Origin: Timema cristinae | Lineage: Eukaryota; Arthropoda; Insecta; Phasmatodea; Timematidae | Length of the DNA: 64,000 nucleotides | Assembly (NCBI GenBank): GCA_039000515.1 | Contig: JBCFYV010009882.1 | Location: 108,293,184 to 108,357,183, forward strand | Reading direction: 5' to 3' | Shown here: in pieces, positions 13,401 to 28,400 of the stretch | Numbering within the stretch: position 1 is the stretch's first letter | Layout of the letters: the number at the start of each line of letters is the position of its first letter | Position numbers and translations under genes: made by a program | Notes under the pieces: model-generated | Told to the model about the DNA's origin: nothing | Database searches by the model: none | What the model saw: the letters and a program-made list of their open reading frames with translations, nothing else

Positions 13401-16400
13401 TCTATCATTAAATTATCTTCCATAAAAAATCAACTCTCCACGATTAACCAGTAAGAAGTTACAGCCATTTAATGCCTCAATGTAAATGCGATTTGACGGC
13501 CATATTGATGACATCATATTTGATATCTCCACAAACTGATTCTTACTAAGACTGCTATATTTTGATTACATAAGTGGTAGGCTTTCCAAAGATCACAATT
13601 GCTCTTTTTGCAATCAAGGGTAAATAAAACCTGGCCTATATCTTGGACTATTACCAGAAAACCGTAAGCCTCAAAGTTCACAGTTAAAAACACAACAAAA
13701 CACATAATTATGAAATTTTCAGGGTACAGCAGTCCCTTTGTTAATATTTACATTTTTAAGACAAGCAATAAACTATCTTCTATTCAAATCCCAAATCTAC
13801 CAACTCGATCACTCAAACCCATTTATTCTACTATCTCTCTGCAATCTTAGTTAATCCACCTTAACATTGGTTTTTTCCCATTATTTTTCCCTCAATAGTT
13901 TAGTAATTTGAAATTAAAAATTAATGTTTTTTTATTCTTTTGCATTTATTTTTTCATACTATTATAATATTGTTATGGAACAGGAAATAGCATTTTAAAG
14001 CTATGCAAATGAGAAAAATTTCTTATAAAAAAACTTATGATTCTATTGAAATACTGTTAATCCATCTCATTTTTAGGTATTAGCAAAATGAAGAGTGTTT
14101 GGATAAATCGAATTGGGGCTACACATTTACAGGTTGGCTGGAAGTTGGACTGCTCAGAGCGCATTGGAACTCTGAAAGGCTATCGTAATATATTATTGTC
14201 CAATTGTGTCACCATACAACCTCACATGTAAAGGTACATATTATAAATTGAATATAACTCTGTTTATATTAGACTTTTAATTGAAATTGAGGGAAATTTT
14301 AACAACGGGAAATACGTGTATAAAACACATATTTCACCATTTACAAGTCTATCAAATTGTTTAGCAGTATATAGTCACTAAAACTATCTAGTCCAATAGT
14401 GTTCTCGTTTTTACACTTTTAAAATTATAATTTTGGTCCATATGTAAAAATACTATATGATTTCTGCACGCATTAGTAAGTCTTGTGCTGCAATAACTTT
14501 ATTTTCACCTAATCCCAATAAGTATTTTGTTTCAAGTAAAGCAAACCTACCACTGTCTTTCCTTATATTTGTAATATATTTTCTCCTTATTCAATTAACT
14601 ATTGGTATTATTTAATTTCAACTAAAACATAACTTGAACCCCTTAATGATCTAGCATCCTACACGCACCCTATTATCGTGATGGATTAAGGTTTGTAAAT
14701 TAAACGATAAACCAGTGGATATTTTTATAATGCAAGTGTGCATGCCCCAAAAACCGTCCACAAATGATATTTATTAGAAATATATGATGAAATTGAAGCT
14801 GTCCTTCAACATGAGAGAAGAGAGAATGTGAACACAATCATCATTGGGGGATTAGAGTGTTTTTAAGAATATTTTTGGAGGTGATTTTTGACATTTTGGG
14901 AAAAGGGAAGGGGGACTGCATGAAAGCCCTGGCAACAGAAATTTCTTAAGAAAATGTAAGACAAAAAATAAATGGGTACCAAAAAGCAAAGTAACTGGAA
15001 GAGAATGAAAACAAAGGTGTGCGAACAATAGGAATAGAAGGTCAGATGGTGACAGAACATAAGGAAGTTCTTATAATTTGAAATGTACAACAAGGAAAGT
15101 CAACCAGAGGACCTAAAGATAGAAACACAAAACACGGTACTATTTGAAACCTTCACACATTTAATATATAGTTATTTAAGGTGTAATTTCAACACACATA
15201 TTTCTTAAGTTTAATTCACTGCTCTAAACTATCACATGTTTAATTCAATTATTAACTTAAGGTGTATTTTTAAAACCCCATCCCCATTCAAGAAGCTAAC
15301 AAGAGTATTTTATTTAAATAACATAACATATACAAATCGATGAGACGTGTGAAACAGCTCAAAACGTTAGGTGACATCAGCGTTCAACAAAGCTCGAAAT
15401 TTATTTGAAATGAATATTCTAAAGAAAGCCCTCATTTAATAGGTATACAAAGGCTTATGAACCATAGAAATAGTTATAGTCAAAACAACTTTATATAATA
15501 TGAGAGATGTAGTGTGCAAGTAAGCTCGAAAGTTCCATGTTTCCTGGACTGCCTCACATCAGTCAAAATCTGACAACTAACAAATAATATTCGCGAAACT
15601 CTACTCTCGCCCATAAATGGCAGCTCAAAACACATGATACAATAAATCCTAAAATTGACCTTATAAACTATCTCTATTTATTTTTCTTAACCCATTCATA
15701 ATTTAATACACGGCAAAATCACACATCCTTGATTGAATAACTAATTGAGGATACACTCCTTAAAATATAAACACCAATCTAAGTGTTCTTATTGGCAGCT
15801 CTCAATTTGTTGAAATAATAAAGATTCACCTTCATCAAATTATCGGCCTCCTAAATCTGAACAGGGCATAATTTTTTAATCCTTCACTGAAAATGTCTAA
15901 CTTTAATTTAATGGTGATGCCCCCAAGCGGCTGGCACACAGATATACTTGTGATCCAAAGATGCTAAAATCACAACACCAAGTGGCTGAAAGTTTAACTA
16001 TCTAAAGCTTTTAAAATTCAATAAATGTAATATTAACTCGTTACTGGCCCTTCTTTTCATCTGGAAGGGGTCGACAAATCAAGGGATTACTAAAATATTA
16101 AATAGTATTTTGCGCCTTCTGATGGTCTCAAACCTTTAACTACACAAAACGTGAGTCAGGTACATATAATGACTACAGGGGAATCTCACTGTTTTGGGCG
16201 GCCCTCTCTCAAACTAACAGACGATAAACTTTAAACATATCAATAATATTAAATACTCTATCAACAAATAACAAGATGATTAAACTCCACAAATACTAAA
16301 ATAATTGGAGCTGGATAATGACGCTAGCTGTTAATAAACGACCAAACTATCGATACTGAAAGGGTCTGAAAAACATCCATGAAGCAGATATGCAGAAATT

Positions 16401-19400
16401 ACGTGAAAACACAGGGACCAAATGTCCCAAAAATAAAGCATAATATCAAAGTTGAGAATAGGGTTTTACTCTAACTGTACCAAGATTTTAACTTTTACCA
16501 GTCTTTAAGAGTCCAAAAATACTAAGTTTAATGTTCATAGAATCTGAAACAATAATTTTGAAAATGTTACATATAATTTAAGCCAAAAGGGAAGTTAAAG
16601 TATTAAGATATTAATAAACTTATAACAACGTTGTACACTATGAAGCCAGTATTGCAATATGTGACAACATTGCAGAATCCTACCATTATAGAGTTCTTGA
16701 ATCCACAACGTGTTCTCGAGGCGCGGGAATAACAGGAAGGGAAGAGGGCTAGGGGGTAGCATGCTTCTAGAAAATACGGGGTTATACCACACCTCCCGGG
16801 TGTATGTGGAAAGAACTGGACTACGAGCTTGCCGAACACATCTGATAGAGCGCGTGAACGCTTGTACATATCCTTGTTTTTTTTCGGGGCGCGGCTCAGT
16901 ACTTACGATGGGAAATGAACCATGGGCCGGATTCATTCAGGTTTAGACAGTGCTGGGAAGTGTTGTAAGAGCAGCGATTTGCTGAGTCGAGTCAACTCGG
17001 GCCAGGGTGGTGAGTGATGAAAACCTTTTATTGTTTACTTATTGTAACAAGGTTACAATATTTTTAAAATTAGGTTTTAACATGAAATATTTAGATTGAA
17101 GCAGAAGACTAAAAAGGACCAGCATTTAGAAGTGAAGTATAAAGAACCATAAAAGACACGTGAAGAAAGGAGATGACAATATAAACCCGCTTACCAGCTG
17201 AAGAAACTGGGATTTCAACGGATTAATGGCTCTAACAAAACTTGTAAATAAGATTTATGGAGCACAAGAAGGCCCAAGGACTTTCTAGACCTAACCATGG
17301 TGGTTCTAAAGAAGATTAGCAATCCATGAAATGCAGTGATCACAGGACCATCAGCATCATCTCTCATGTGGGGAAGTTTTTTTGGCAAGAATTTTATTTA
17401 TTATTCAGTGTATCTTACAAACTTTAAATCTGGGCCGTTTTTTTCCACATAATTTTGACTTTACTTATACAATTACAATATGAATTTTCTTTTTTATATT
17501 ATAAACAGATTTTGGCTCTTAATTTAATTTAAATTCAACTACCCTTAGTTCCAGTTGGTCCCCCCCCAGGTATATTACGCACCCGTTACCCTCCCCCGCT
17601 GGGCCCTCCCCAGTGCCCGGGATTTCACTCCCGAGTTCAACAAGCACCCAGCAGAGGCGGACATCCCCTATTCACCACCTCGGGAGGTGCCCTATCAGAG
17701 GGCCTGTGCCCCCTACTTTTTAGCTACTATACTTCCGTTTTCACCCTTCCTTCCACGCTTGGCAATTGAATTTTTAATTTACCCCTACCTAGTTCCCACG
17801 TCCCTAATTTATCTATTCTAAATACAAACTAAGCTAACTTAACTATTTATTCTCATTTTTGCCGAAGAACTTAGTCCCCTCTTTTGGTACCAGAGGGCTG
17901 CAGGGCAGCTGCCTTTCTCCATCTTGACTCTGAGAGCCCATCAACTAGAGTCAAGATGGATAAAGAATACTCAACAGGAGGCTGGAACAGAAATTAAAAT
18001 GTGTGGTGGAAAAAGACCAATTTTAAATTCAGAAAAAGAAAATAAACCAGAGATGCCATCAGAATCTGAGAATAATTTAAAGAATGTGCTAGAAGTCAAG
18101 GAAAAAGTCCACATTGATTTAATCGACTTGCAAAAAGTGTTCACTAAAGAGAACTGGAAGAAACTGATGGAATACTCAAGAAGATTGGCATCAACTGAAG
18201 GAACAAAAGGCTTAATGCAAACCTGTCCCTGGGACAGCGAGTGTAGGTGGGGTTTGAATGATGAAAAACCCAACAGAAATATAGATAGGAAAAAAAGAGT
18301 GAGTCGGGGAAAGCTGTTTGTCACACAGCCCTTTTCATCTTGTATGGAGAGGGGCTGGTCAGGGAAGCCCTGGGGGGATGTGGAAATTTGGGGAAAGGGG
18401 GATCCCGTCATTAAACAATAAAATATTGCAGCTAAATCTAGCATTGCGGGGCCAGAAATAAATAAGAGTTGCAAGAAAGAGGGACCAGCTGGTGGGGGAG
18501 AGGTAGATCAATAAAACATTGAGAAGTCAAAATTGAGGGAGATCAAAATATGAAAAAGAAAACTGAAAATAAAAATTGAAAACTGATTGGAAAGCATAAA
18601 TCAGTTCAATTACCTGTGAAGTCTGTTGACAAAGTATCCCTATTTGCACCAGGAAATTTGGTCGGGGAAACGTCATGGGCCAAGGAAGCTTTCAACAAAA
18701 AGAGGTTACTGCTGACCAGCAAGTTGGGGGACAGACAGGTGACAAATGAAGAAACCCTGAAAAATAGTTGGTGGTGAAAAGAAAACCATTTTGGATGTAA
18801 ATTTTTCATTACAAAGCAAACTGGATCAAACAAAATCCTTAGGTGGAACCCCACTTCTGTACAACATCATAGAAGACATTGCTGAGGGAAAAAGGAAGGA
18901 GGAGGTTTCCCCAAATTTGGGATTTCAATGATAAAAGAACCCGAGGACGGGGTTTCATTAGCAATCCTAAGTTCACTGAAAAAAAGTTATGGACCTTTTT
19001 TGAAAAAAAGAACACCAAATTAAAGATATATACTTTACCTAATAAACACCGTACTTTTGGGGGGATAGGCAAGAAACTGTGTTTTAAGCCCCAAAAAGCA
19101 ATGACTAAATACTTAACCCTTTCCCCCACTTTGCTTCAACAACATCCATACACGAGTTATACATGCTCATTTATTTTTAAAAATTTGTACTTTAGCAATC
19201 TTTTTTTTTAGCAGGCGTTAACATTCACATAAAACTTTTATAACAGGGGACTGAAGGGGGAGGCAAAAGGACAGGGCAGAGCGCATTGGCGGTCTAAGTT
19301 CACCAAACAAAAGGAATAGGTTCATAAGATAGAACTAATAATAATAATAAAAAAAATTCCCCAACATTAAATTTAAAGGTGTTAAATTAAAGGTCTGAGT

Positions 19401-22400
19401 TTTTGGGTTGTTAATTTTGTACTATAACTATTTTGGGGCTGGGCCACAAATGAGCAATTTAATCTCTAAAACAAATTTAAATTTTTCAATTTTTAATTGT
19501 CATTTTAATTTTGTTCGAACCCTAAAATTTTTTAAAAATATTTTTTTGAAAAACCCTTAAGGAGGAGGTAGGGAATGCACGAAAAGGTAATTTATTTGCA
19601 GGTTTTTTTTTTTTTATAAAAAAACTTTTGTTTGGAAAAAATAAATCAAAAAATTTCTCCAATAAAATCATTTTTAAAACCCTTTTCCCCCATGCCCCCC
19701 CACCTCACACTTTAAGGATTCAAGAATTAAGGGTCCCATCCTTATTTTTATTAATGATAAAATTCATAGTTTTTTTTATATTCCTGCTTTTTTAAATTTC
19801 CTCCATGACTGTTTCCAGCCTGGGTCTGGGTCAGGTTGTAATTCAAATCATATATTTTAGGGGCCCGTCTAGCTTCGTATGACTTATAAAATAACTTAAA
19901 AACTAGGGGAGGTACAACCTCTAGTCTCCCTATTAAATTTATCACTGTTTAAAGGGGGAAACCCACATTTCACCAATACACATTTTTTTGGCCATGCCAT
20001 GAATCAAAAATCGGGGCCCCCTTTGCTCAGAGACCCAAAACCCCTACAAAGGTGAGCAAGATGCTGGATTGTGGGAGTCCTGGGAATTTGTTTAACTGAT
20101 CAACTTATTTTTAAAGATAAGTTATTTAAGAAAGTGCACTAAGTGAGTATTATTAAATTGTGTTTTATATATATTAAAAAAAAACCCTTCCAATTTTATA
20201 TAATAAATTTCTTATAATAAAATTTAGTTTTAAAAAAAATAGTGTATCTGCATTTTATATGTATATGTCGATCCCAGAAGCAAAAAGAAACGCACCATTT
20301 TTGATGACCGGCAAAAAGCAAATAGCTTTCACAGTGGATGGCCTAAACCTTACACTACATACATGGTGTCTATCGCAGTTATAACTAAGGCAGGAGAAAG
20401 CGCAAAAGTGACCACTATATAACAAACCCCTTTTGGGGGTCAGGGTTTGATAATATTGTTTTTAATTTTAAAAATTTTTAAATTTTGAAAAAAAAAAACT
20501 TTGCATCAAACTTTTAAAAATGGTGATTGATAGTGCATTTTTTTTTAGATTTACATTTATTTAATTGGGGAAATATTTCCTTTTTTGGATATGTTCATTT
20601 TTACTATACTAAATATGGTTTTATTTTGTGTCCAGATTACTTAAATTTTTTAATAATTTCAATTTTGGTATTAATTGTGGTTTAAAAATTTTTATTTAAA
20701 TTATAACCCCAAAAACCCCTTTTAACTTTGCATTAAAACATATGTACAAATGTTAATAGGTTTTTTAAAAACCTTTAAAATGTTTTTATTATCACAATTT
20801 GGGTTGTTAGCACAAATCGAATTTGTGTATTTTTTGAATGTCTTTAAAGGTACAAAGCTTGATTTGCTTTATTAAATTTAAAACTTTAGATTAAAATAAT
20901 CAATACCTTAAACAAATAAATATTAAATTATATTGAGGAGAGCTTGTAAACATTCATATCATGTCTATATATGTAAAATTATTATCATAATAATTTAAAC
21001 TCATCCAACAATGAGGAATTTCTTAATTTGTTGAGTCTATAACATCATGGTAGGGAAAAAAAACATAGATTGCCGGAGGGGGGGGGGGGGCTATCAACCA
21101 AAAAATTTAATGAAATTGAAATTTCAACTCTGTATTTGCAATAAAAAAAAGGGCACATTATTAAAATTAAAAAAACACTCGGGGGGAGGGGGGGGTGTCA
21201 AGCGCGCTACTTTCACAGTAGACTAGACTGCCGATGATAGAGAGCTCAAGGTTTGAATCTTGCTTGAGTGTACTGAGGGTGGGTTTTCCACTCTCCCTCC
21301 ATGCAAATTCGGGTACACTTCCTATAAATATTACCTTCCAAATCAATCAAACCACCGGCATAATTAGTATGTAAGTTTGTAACCCAAACGGGTAATAAGA
21401 CATGATGCAAAAAAAAAATAACAAGAAGATGTTGGTTACAAAAACAAACTAATAACTCTAAATGACGCCATTTTGTAATATAGACTGAAATAAAATCAAA
21501 TTATCGAGGTTATACAAATAAGTATTTATATATAATAATTGAAAATAATGTAGCCCTATTACTAGGAAAGTTTTAATGCATTAAAAATTATTTTTCTTAG
21601 CATAATTATTATAAATATTTCCTGTGTACACCTCACATGAATGTCTAGTTATATTAAATTTCAGCCCCCTACATTAATTACTTTACCTTAACAATGGTAT
21701 ACAATAGCATAAATTAGCAATTTTGAGCCCTTTTTAACTCATGAAATGTAATGATTTGAAATCATTGAATCACTATAGCTTATAATTATACACTTGTTAA
21801 CATTGTGCTATGAAATTTTAATTGTTAATGACCTTTAACACTAGTATTTTACCCTAGATGGTAAATATATTTTGTTGTCTTTGAATTCCCTGTTTTGTAT
21901 AACTTAATTTTTTTTTTTATATGTTGTAGCTCCTGATCCTGTAATGGATGTAAGTGTGTGTGAAGTGAGCAACACATCAATGATTGTGTCATGGTCTCCT
22001 CCCCGAACATGAACGGTCACTTCGTTATTACACTGTTCACTAAAAATAACAGAAACTTCTCAAAACCATTTCAAAATAGAAAAAGAAACCAGACAATGGG
22101 ACAAATTTACACTTGGAGAATGGAAGGTATTAAATGCTAAAAGAATCAACATCAATTTGAGATAATGTTTTGTTTAAAATCATTACACTTTGAATTAAAG
22201 GATTCTAAAAACTACACCCAGGGTCAAATATTTTCAGCCTTCTCATAATATACTTTTGCTTTTTTAGGTTGCCATGAAGAATTTATCACCATTTGAAACT
22301 TTTATGTGAGTGTGACAGCATGCACGGTTGCCTGTTCAGAGATCAACAAAACGGTTTCTGTGATACTTTAGTTGGAGGCAAGTGGTTTTTATTTACTTAA

Positions 22401-25400
22401 TGTCTTTATTAATGCAACAATGGTATGCATGTATATGTGCCTATAGGTGTATTTAGATAAATATGTGTGTCAAAATATAATTCTGTAATCTTGTTTGATT
22501 TCTTATAGTTCTGGAGAGATTGATACTCCAATAATACAACGCATCAATTCATCTCTGGTTTCTGTTCATTGGAAACCGCCGAGGAACCCTGGAGGCATTA
22601 TAAATATTATGAATTTTGGTTCAACAATCGGATAACAAGAACAACTTGTCCAGTATATATTATACCAGTTATGGTATGTTAACATTTGTTGAGCTTATTA
22701 AATATTTTTATTACTACACATGATTTCTAAGGTTGTATGTAGATTTTAAGGCCAGGCTGATTTTTTCACTTTCTTGAACAGCTTCCAGCACTAGCTGGGT
22801 CTTTTTGGAACATAAGCCTCTCCACTGCCTCCTTTCCTCCACCACCACCTCTCTCCCTCCACTAGCCAGTCCTCTACTCTCTCTTCACACTCCTCCTTAC
22901 TCCCTTCAGCTTTCTGTCCTTGGGCCCTTCCTCTTGGCATCCTACCTCCATATCTAACCTCCTCCTGGACATCCTTTCTCTCTCCATTCTTCTCGCATGG
23001 TAGTACCTCCCGCCTTAGTTGTGCCTTCTATATCCGGTCTTGGACTCGCTCTTCCTTTACTATTCCTCTTATTCTCTAGTTTCTCATCTTGTCAAATTTT
23101 GTACACCGATCCTGCTTCCCAGAAATCTCATTTAAATTGCCTGCACTCTGCTTTTATAATGTTCCTTCATTGCACACGTTTCTGCAGCATAAGTCAATAT
23201 TGGTGGGTAATAGGCATTGTAGATCACTCCTTACACTTGTCTGGCATACCCCAGCTCCAAATCGGGCTTCTCTCACTTCTGAAAAATGCCTCCACTTGCC
23301 TTCCTATCTCACTTATTTCTCTCCTGTTTCTCCCATTCTCCTTTAAAATACTCCCCAGATATTTGAAACCTTTTACTATCTTCACCCCTTTCATGGTCAC
23401 GCCAGTCGTATATTGTCATTCCTTGTGATCACCACCTCACTCTTCCTTACATTAAACCTCATTCATAATGCTCCACCACTTCTTTCCAAGCCTCCAGCTG
23501 TTCTTTACTTCTTTCTCCTCACACCCCAACCACCAGGTCATCTGCAAACACCATTGCTTTCATCTTTCCCTTACCATTTCTTCATTATCTCGTCCATCAC
23601 TACAATGAACGGTAGTGGTGCAAGCGCACTACCTTGCTTCGGACCGTTCTTTATCTTAAACCAATGTATTTTTCCCCTCTTCCACTTTCGCACTGCTCAC
23701 ACTACCCTTGTACATATTCCTCACTCTCTTTTACTGTCACATCCTGCACTCCTTTCTTCTCCAGCTTAAATCTTTAAAATTCTTAAACATATCATTCTAG
23801 TACATATCTATTCATCAGAATATATTTTATATACATATTCGATACCCGCTTCGGTGGTTGGATGGTTTAATTTATCACTCTCACAATATACGAGATGGCC
23901 GATGACGGGGGAATTGATGTTCGAATCCTGGTTGGGTGTACCGAGGCTTTTTTCCAAAATAGTTTTACATTCTCACCCCATGAAAATTCGGACACACTCC
24001 AAATTCAAACTTACCCCCGTGCCAAATTTATAATTGAGCCCATGGGCACCAAATTTTTTGAGGCTCAAGAGGGCCCCGATTTTCTATATTATTAACTTTG
24101 GAATTCGCTATTTTAGAGTTGGCGCCCGGTGTGGCAGTTAGATAGTCACTTAAGTTTTCATTGTATATAAAAAAGTATATCTAAATACCGTCCACTACAC
24201 TCACTTAACATGGGGATGATGTGCAAACAATGAGCTTGCTGCCATATAGTGTGGATCCAATCTTTTCATGTTCAAAAGTTGTCTACACTGTTTGTTATAC
24301 ACAAAAACGTCTGTAGCTTTTGTTGTTTGTTTCTTAATCTCAATGTGTGCATTTGTTTGATGTTTTGTTTGATAATATTGTGTCTTTAATAGTTTGGTAC
24401 AGACTTGGTTGTTGTCCACCATGAATGCATGTAACAAATTGTGTCTAAGACATACATTTTTAAATAATATCAATAACTAGTTTGTAATAAATAGGCCTTC
24501 ATTATGAAAATTGTAACTGAATAGTAAAAAAATATTTTATAAGGATTTTTTTTAAATTAATGTTATTTAAATATTTGTGTGTATAGTTAGCAAGCAATAG
24601 TCAAAACATAAATCCTTTAACTGTAATTTTTCTATTCATAGCAATTTATATTTATGTTATGCAATACTATGCAATGTGTGGTTTTGTGTAATTTTTCTAA
24701 ATTGTGATGACATCAGAATAACTCAACTCTTTTTATTTACTATAGTTTAAAAAAAATAATATCAATAAATACAAATCATGTTTTAATTTCATTAAAAGTT
24801 TTTATCATGCTTTAATCCCTACTTGAATTTGATGCTTCTATTTTATTTTAAAACTTTACTTATTTGGTAGTAATAGCTCTCTCTGTTTTTAGAGCACAGA
24901 ACTCAAGTACCATTTTGAATTGTGCCATGATGGTTGGGGACTCAAGTATACTTTCTCTATTAGAGCTGTCAATAAAGATGAAAATGGCAACAAATTTCGT
25001 GGCCCTTGGAGTCAAGAAGGAAAAGAAATCTGTTATTCAACAGGTAATATCTCCTTGCTTATGTTGAATTCATTACATTTCAAATGGTTATTGTTGGTAA
25101 CCTTCTGAAATTTTTATTTCAATTATCAAGTGACCTACAATCAAAGAAGAAACTGTTAGTTATGACCTTTTTAAATATTTAGTTTTATCTTCAAAAAGAT
25201 ATTACATTAATTTCAATAAAAAGTTTTTTTTATAATATTACATCACCAACTTGTTCACAATTGACTCTTTTTTATAGAACAATATCAACCAAAAATACTA
25301 AATTCCAAACACTTTATCAGTCAAAGATTGAAATATAAGTGTACTGGCTATATTTTGTCTTTCAGGTCCTGCCCAATCAACTATTATTGTCATCTGGATA

Positions 25401-28400
25401 TTTGGAACCTTGGCATTGATTATTTTGGTGTTGCTCTATACTACTCGGAAGATGGTAATGATTTAAAATTATTTTGTAGAACTGTTTGTTTTTTATTACC
25501 TCACACAGTCATGAAATTACTATTCTATGCAGGATTGTCAGACACGAAGGTGTTCTGTGATAGGGTTGAATGGCGAACTTACATTTTGGAGGCCACTAAC
25601 TATAGGTACCTTAAGGCAAGAAAGCTGCTATGTTAAAAGGTGGTTGTTTGTATAAACATAATAGAGTAATACATCATTGAGCAAAAGTTAATTAATATTA
25701 TGTCATTTATAGTAAACTTGAAATATGTATGTGCATAAATGTTGCTAAACTATTTTTTTTTTTTTAATTTACTAAAATCAAAACTTTAAATATGGTTTGC
25801 CTGATTTGCTTTAACTTTTTATCATTACTGACCACCATGTGTTTCTATTAAAATGTATGACGAGAAAACATATTTTTACATTTAAATAAGATTTAGAAAT
25901 GTAAAACAAAATTTAATATTTGTGACAAGGGTGTCACAGTTTTTTTTTTTTTTTTATATTTAGTTGAGGTATTTAACATGCACTTTCTAAACTGGCTGAT
26001 TATATCAGCACATAACTTACAAACTATCTGAAATCTAGACAGATACAACACCCAGCTCCTTGTTAGGGCTGCCACTTGGTTACCTTTTTAATTCAAAGTT
26101 ACTTTAAGGTATCTTTAGGAATAAACAGCAATAAACATCAACTACTATGTAATGTACCTAGAACAATCACTGTTTACTTAAGATAATTATTTTTATTCAT
26201 AATCATTAAACCAAAGGGTTTATTTAAATTTCACTGATTGAACTCTTTGATGATCTATAAGGATATTTTTAATTGAAGAGTTATATCATTTTATATCTAA
26301 GAGAATTTAAAAATATTATAATGAGAAAAAACAACTAGTCAAAGTTATTTGAAGAAGTGCATTCGAAGTTAAAGAAAGCCTTGGGCAGAAATGATCTCGA
26401 GAGAGCAAAGGTTACTCAAGCAATGCTGAAGGAATGATAGTTGTAAAAAGAGGGAAAATCTCGTTTGTAAAAGCAGAACTTAAGCAGGATACTTAAGATA
26501 AGAAGAAGACATGTCTTATTGCTAACTTTTTCAAAAAAATAAATAAATATTTTTAGTATATTGTTGCATATTAATAAGCAAACTACATTTGTCACTAATA
26601 GTGTTCATTCCATTTTTTTTTATCATTATATATTTTTTCCTATTCATGTGTTTTTACTAAGGAAAATCTAAGGTTTAACAAGCAGACCTATGCAAATATT
26701 AACATAATATTACCAACTTTTTCTCTAATAAATAAATAATTTTTGTGCAATTTTCTTAGTAATCAAACTGCATTCCTCACTGTTTGTTCCATATTTTATG
26801 ATTAAATTATTTTTCTCTTCATGAATAAGTATATATAGTAGTTCAAAAGATAAAATACAAATGAATTGTGTGGATGGATGGCTATAAGGGGTGATAAGGA
26901 GACCTTAGTTTAGTTGGCAAATACATGGATGGAGCCAAGGTGGCTATTTGTTTTGATGTTAAAAATATAATTCAAGTTTTATAACATCATTCCAGTCTTG
27001 AAACTGGATACATTTATTTATTTATTTGAAGTATTTAACATGCACTTTCTGAACCCACTGATTATATCTGGAAGCAAAAGTTTCAGATTAATTAGATGTA
27101 TTTTAACCGAAGGATGAGTGAACATGATCACATAAGGGACATTTTGGCCAATAAAAATGTCAAAACGTGAAATTGGTCAAAAGAATTATTTATACGAGGC
27201 GTGTTTTTTAAGTAAGTACCGTATTGAAATTAAAAACACAACAAGTGTACTTTTTAATCAATTTTATTTTTACGTGAAAGCCTATACTTTAACTACTTTT
27301 CAACATAATTTCCACCAATATTAAGGCATTTGTCGTATGTACAACAGCTTTTGAATTACATCTCATAGAAATCTGCCGCCTGATTTGATAACCACAGCAA
27401 CACGGCCGTTTTGAGGTCATCATCATCGTCGTGGTGCTGACCACCAAGATGCTTTTTTAAATGCAGGAACAAGTGGTAGTCATAGGCGTTAGATTGGGAC
27501 TGTACAGAGGGTGATCAAGTTGTTTCCAGCCAAATGATGCAATGAGATCTTGAGTAAGATTAGCCACATGTGGACGGGCATTGTCATGAAGCAAAACAAT
27601 CCCCTTACTCAGCATGCTCGCCTTTTGTTTTGGATTGTACGGCGCAGTTTAGTTAAGGTCTCACAATAAGTCTCAGAATTTATTGTGTCACCACGAGGCA
27701 AAAATCCACGAGCAACACCCCCTTCCTATCCCAAAACACAGTACACATGATTTTTCGGGCTGAAATTGTTTGCTTGAACTTCACTTTCTCGGGTGATGTT
27801 GAATCCCGCCTTCCATGGATTGTTGTTTCAATTCCGGCGAAAACATGAGCCACCATGTTTCGTCACCTGTGACAATTTGACTTAAAAAATCATCACCAAA
27901 ATCCTGTATTGCTCAAGGAAAGTCAACGCACTGGCTAACGTTTGGTTTTGTGCACCTCAGTCAACATTTTCGGTACCAGCGTGAGCACAACTTACGATTA
28001 ATTTAAGTGTTCCGTCAAAATTTCCCATAAAGAACACTTCTTGAAACTTGAGGAAACTCATTAGATAAAGATGAAATCGTTAAAGCGTCTGCTCTCTCGA
28101 ACTTTTCCATCAACTTTCTGCACCAAGTCTTCAGTAATGACAAAAGGTCGCCCACTTCTTTCCTCATCATGCACATTCGTGCGGCATCTTTAAATGCTCC
28201 AACCCATTTTCTTACCATTCCTTCGCTCATAATGTTTTCTCCATACACTTCACTGATCTGCCGATGAATTTCACCCGCTTTCACATCTTTTGCATGAAGA
28301 AAACTAATAACAAAGCGTATTTCACAGTCGGCGGGATTTTCTATTGACTGAGTCATTTTAAATATCACAAACAGAGGTAAAACACGGTCGAATACTTCAG

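Noticed and set aside
16595..16946. Three overlapping open frames on both strands
   Set aside because: Open only because the insert is GC-rich; no recognisable domain and no consistent frame.
17971..18474. 167-residue minus-strand open frame
   Set aside because: Antisense to a longer charged frame; serine/leucine/phenylalanine-rich composition is what an antisense of a lysine/glutamate-rich frame gives.
22997..23769. Plus-strand open frames rich in leucine, serine and proline
   Set aside because: They are the antisense of the LINE reverse transcriptase on the minus strand, which carries FADD and FKYLG motifs.
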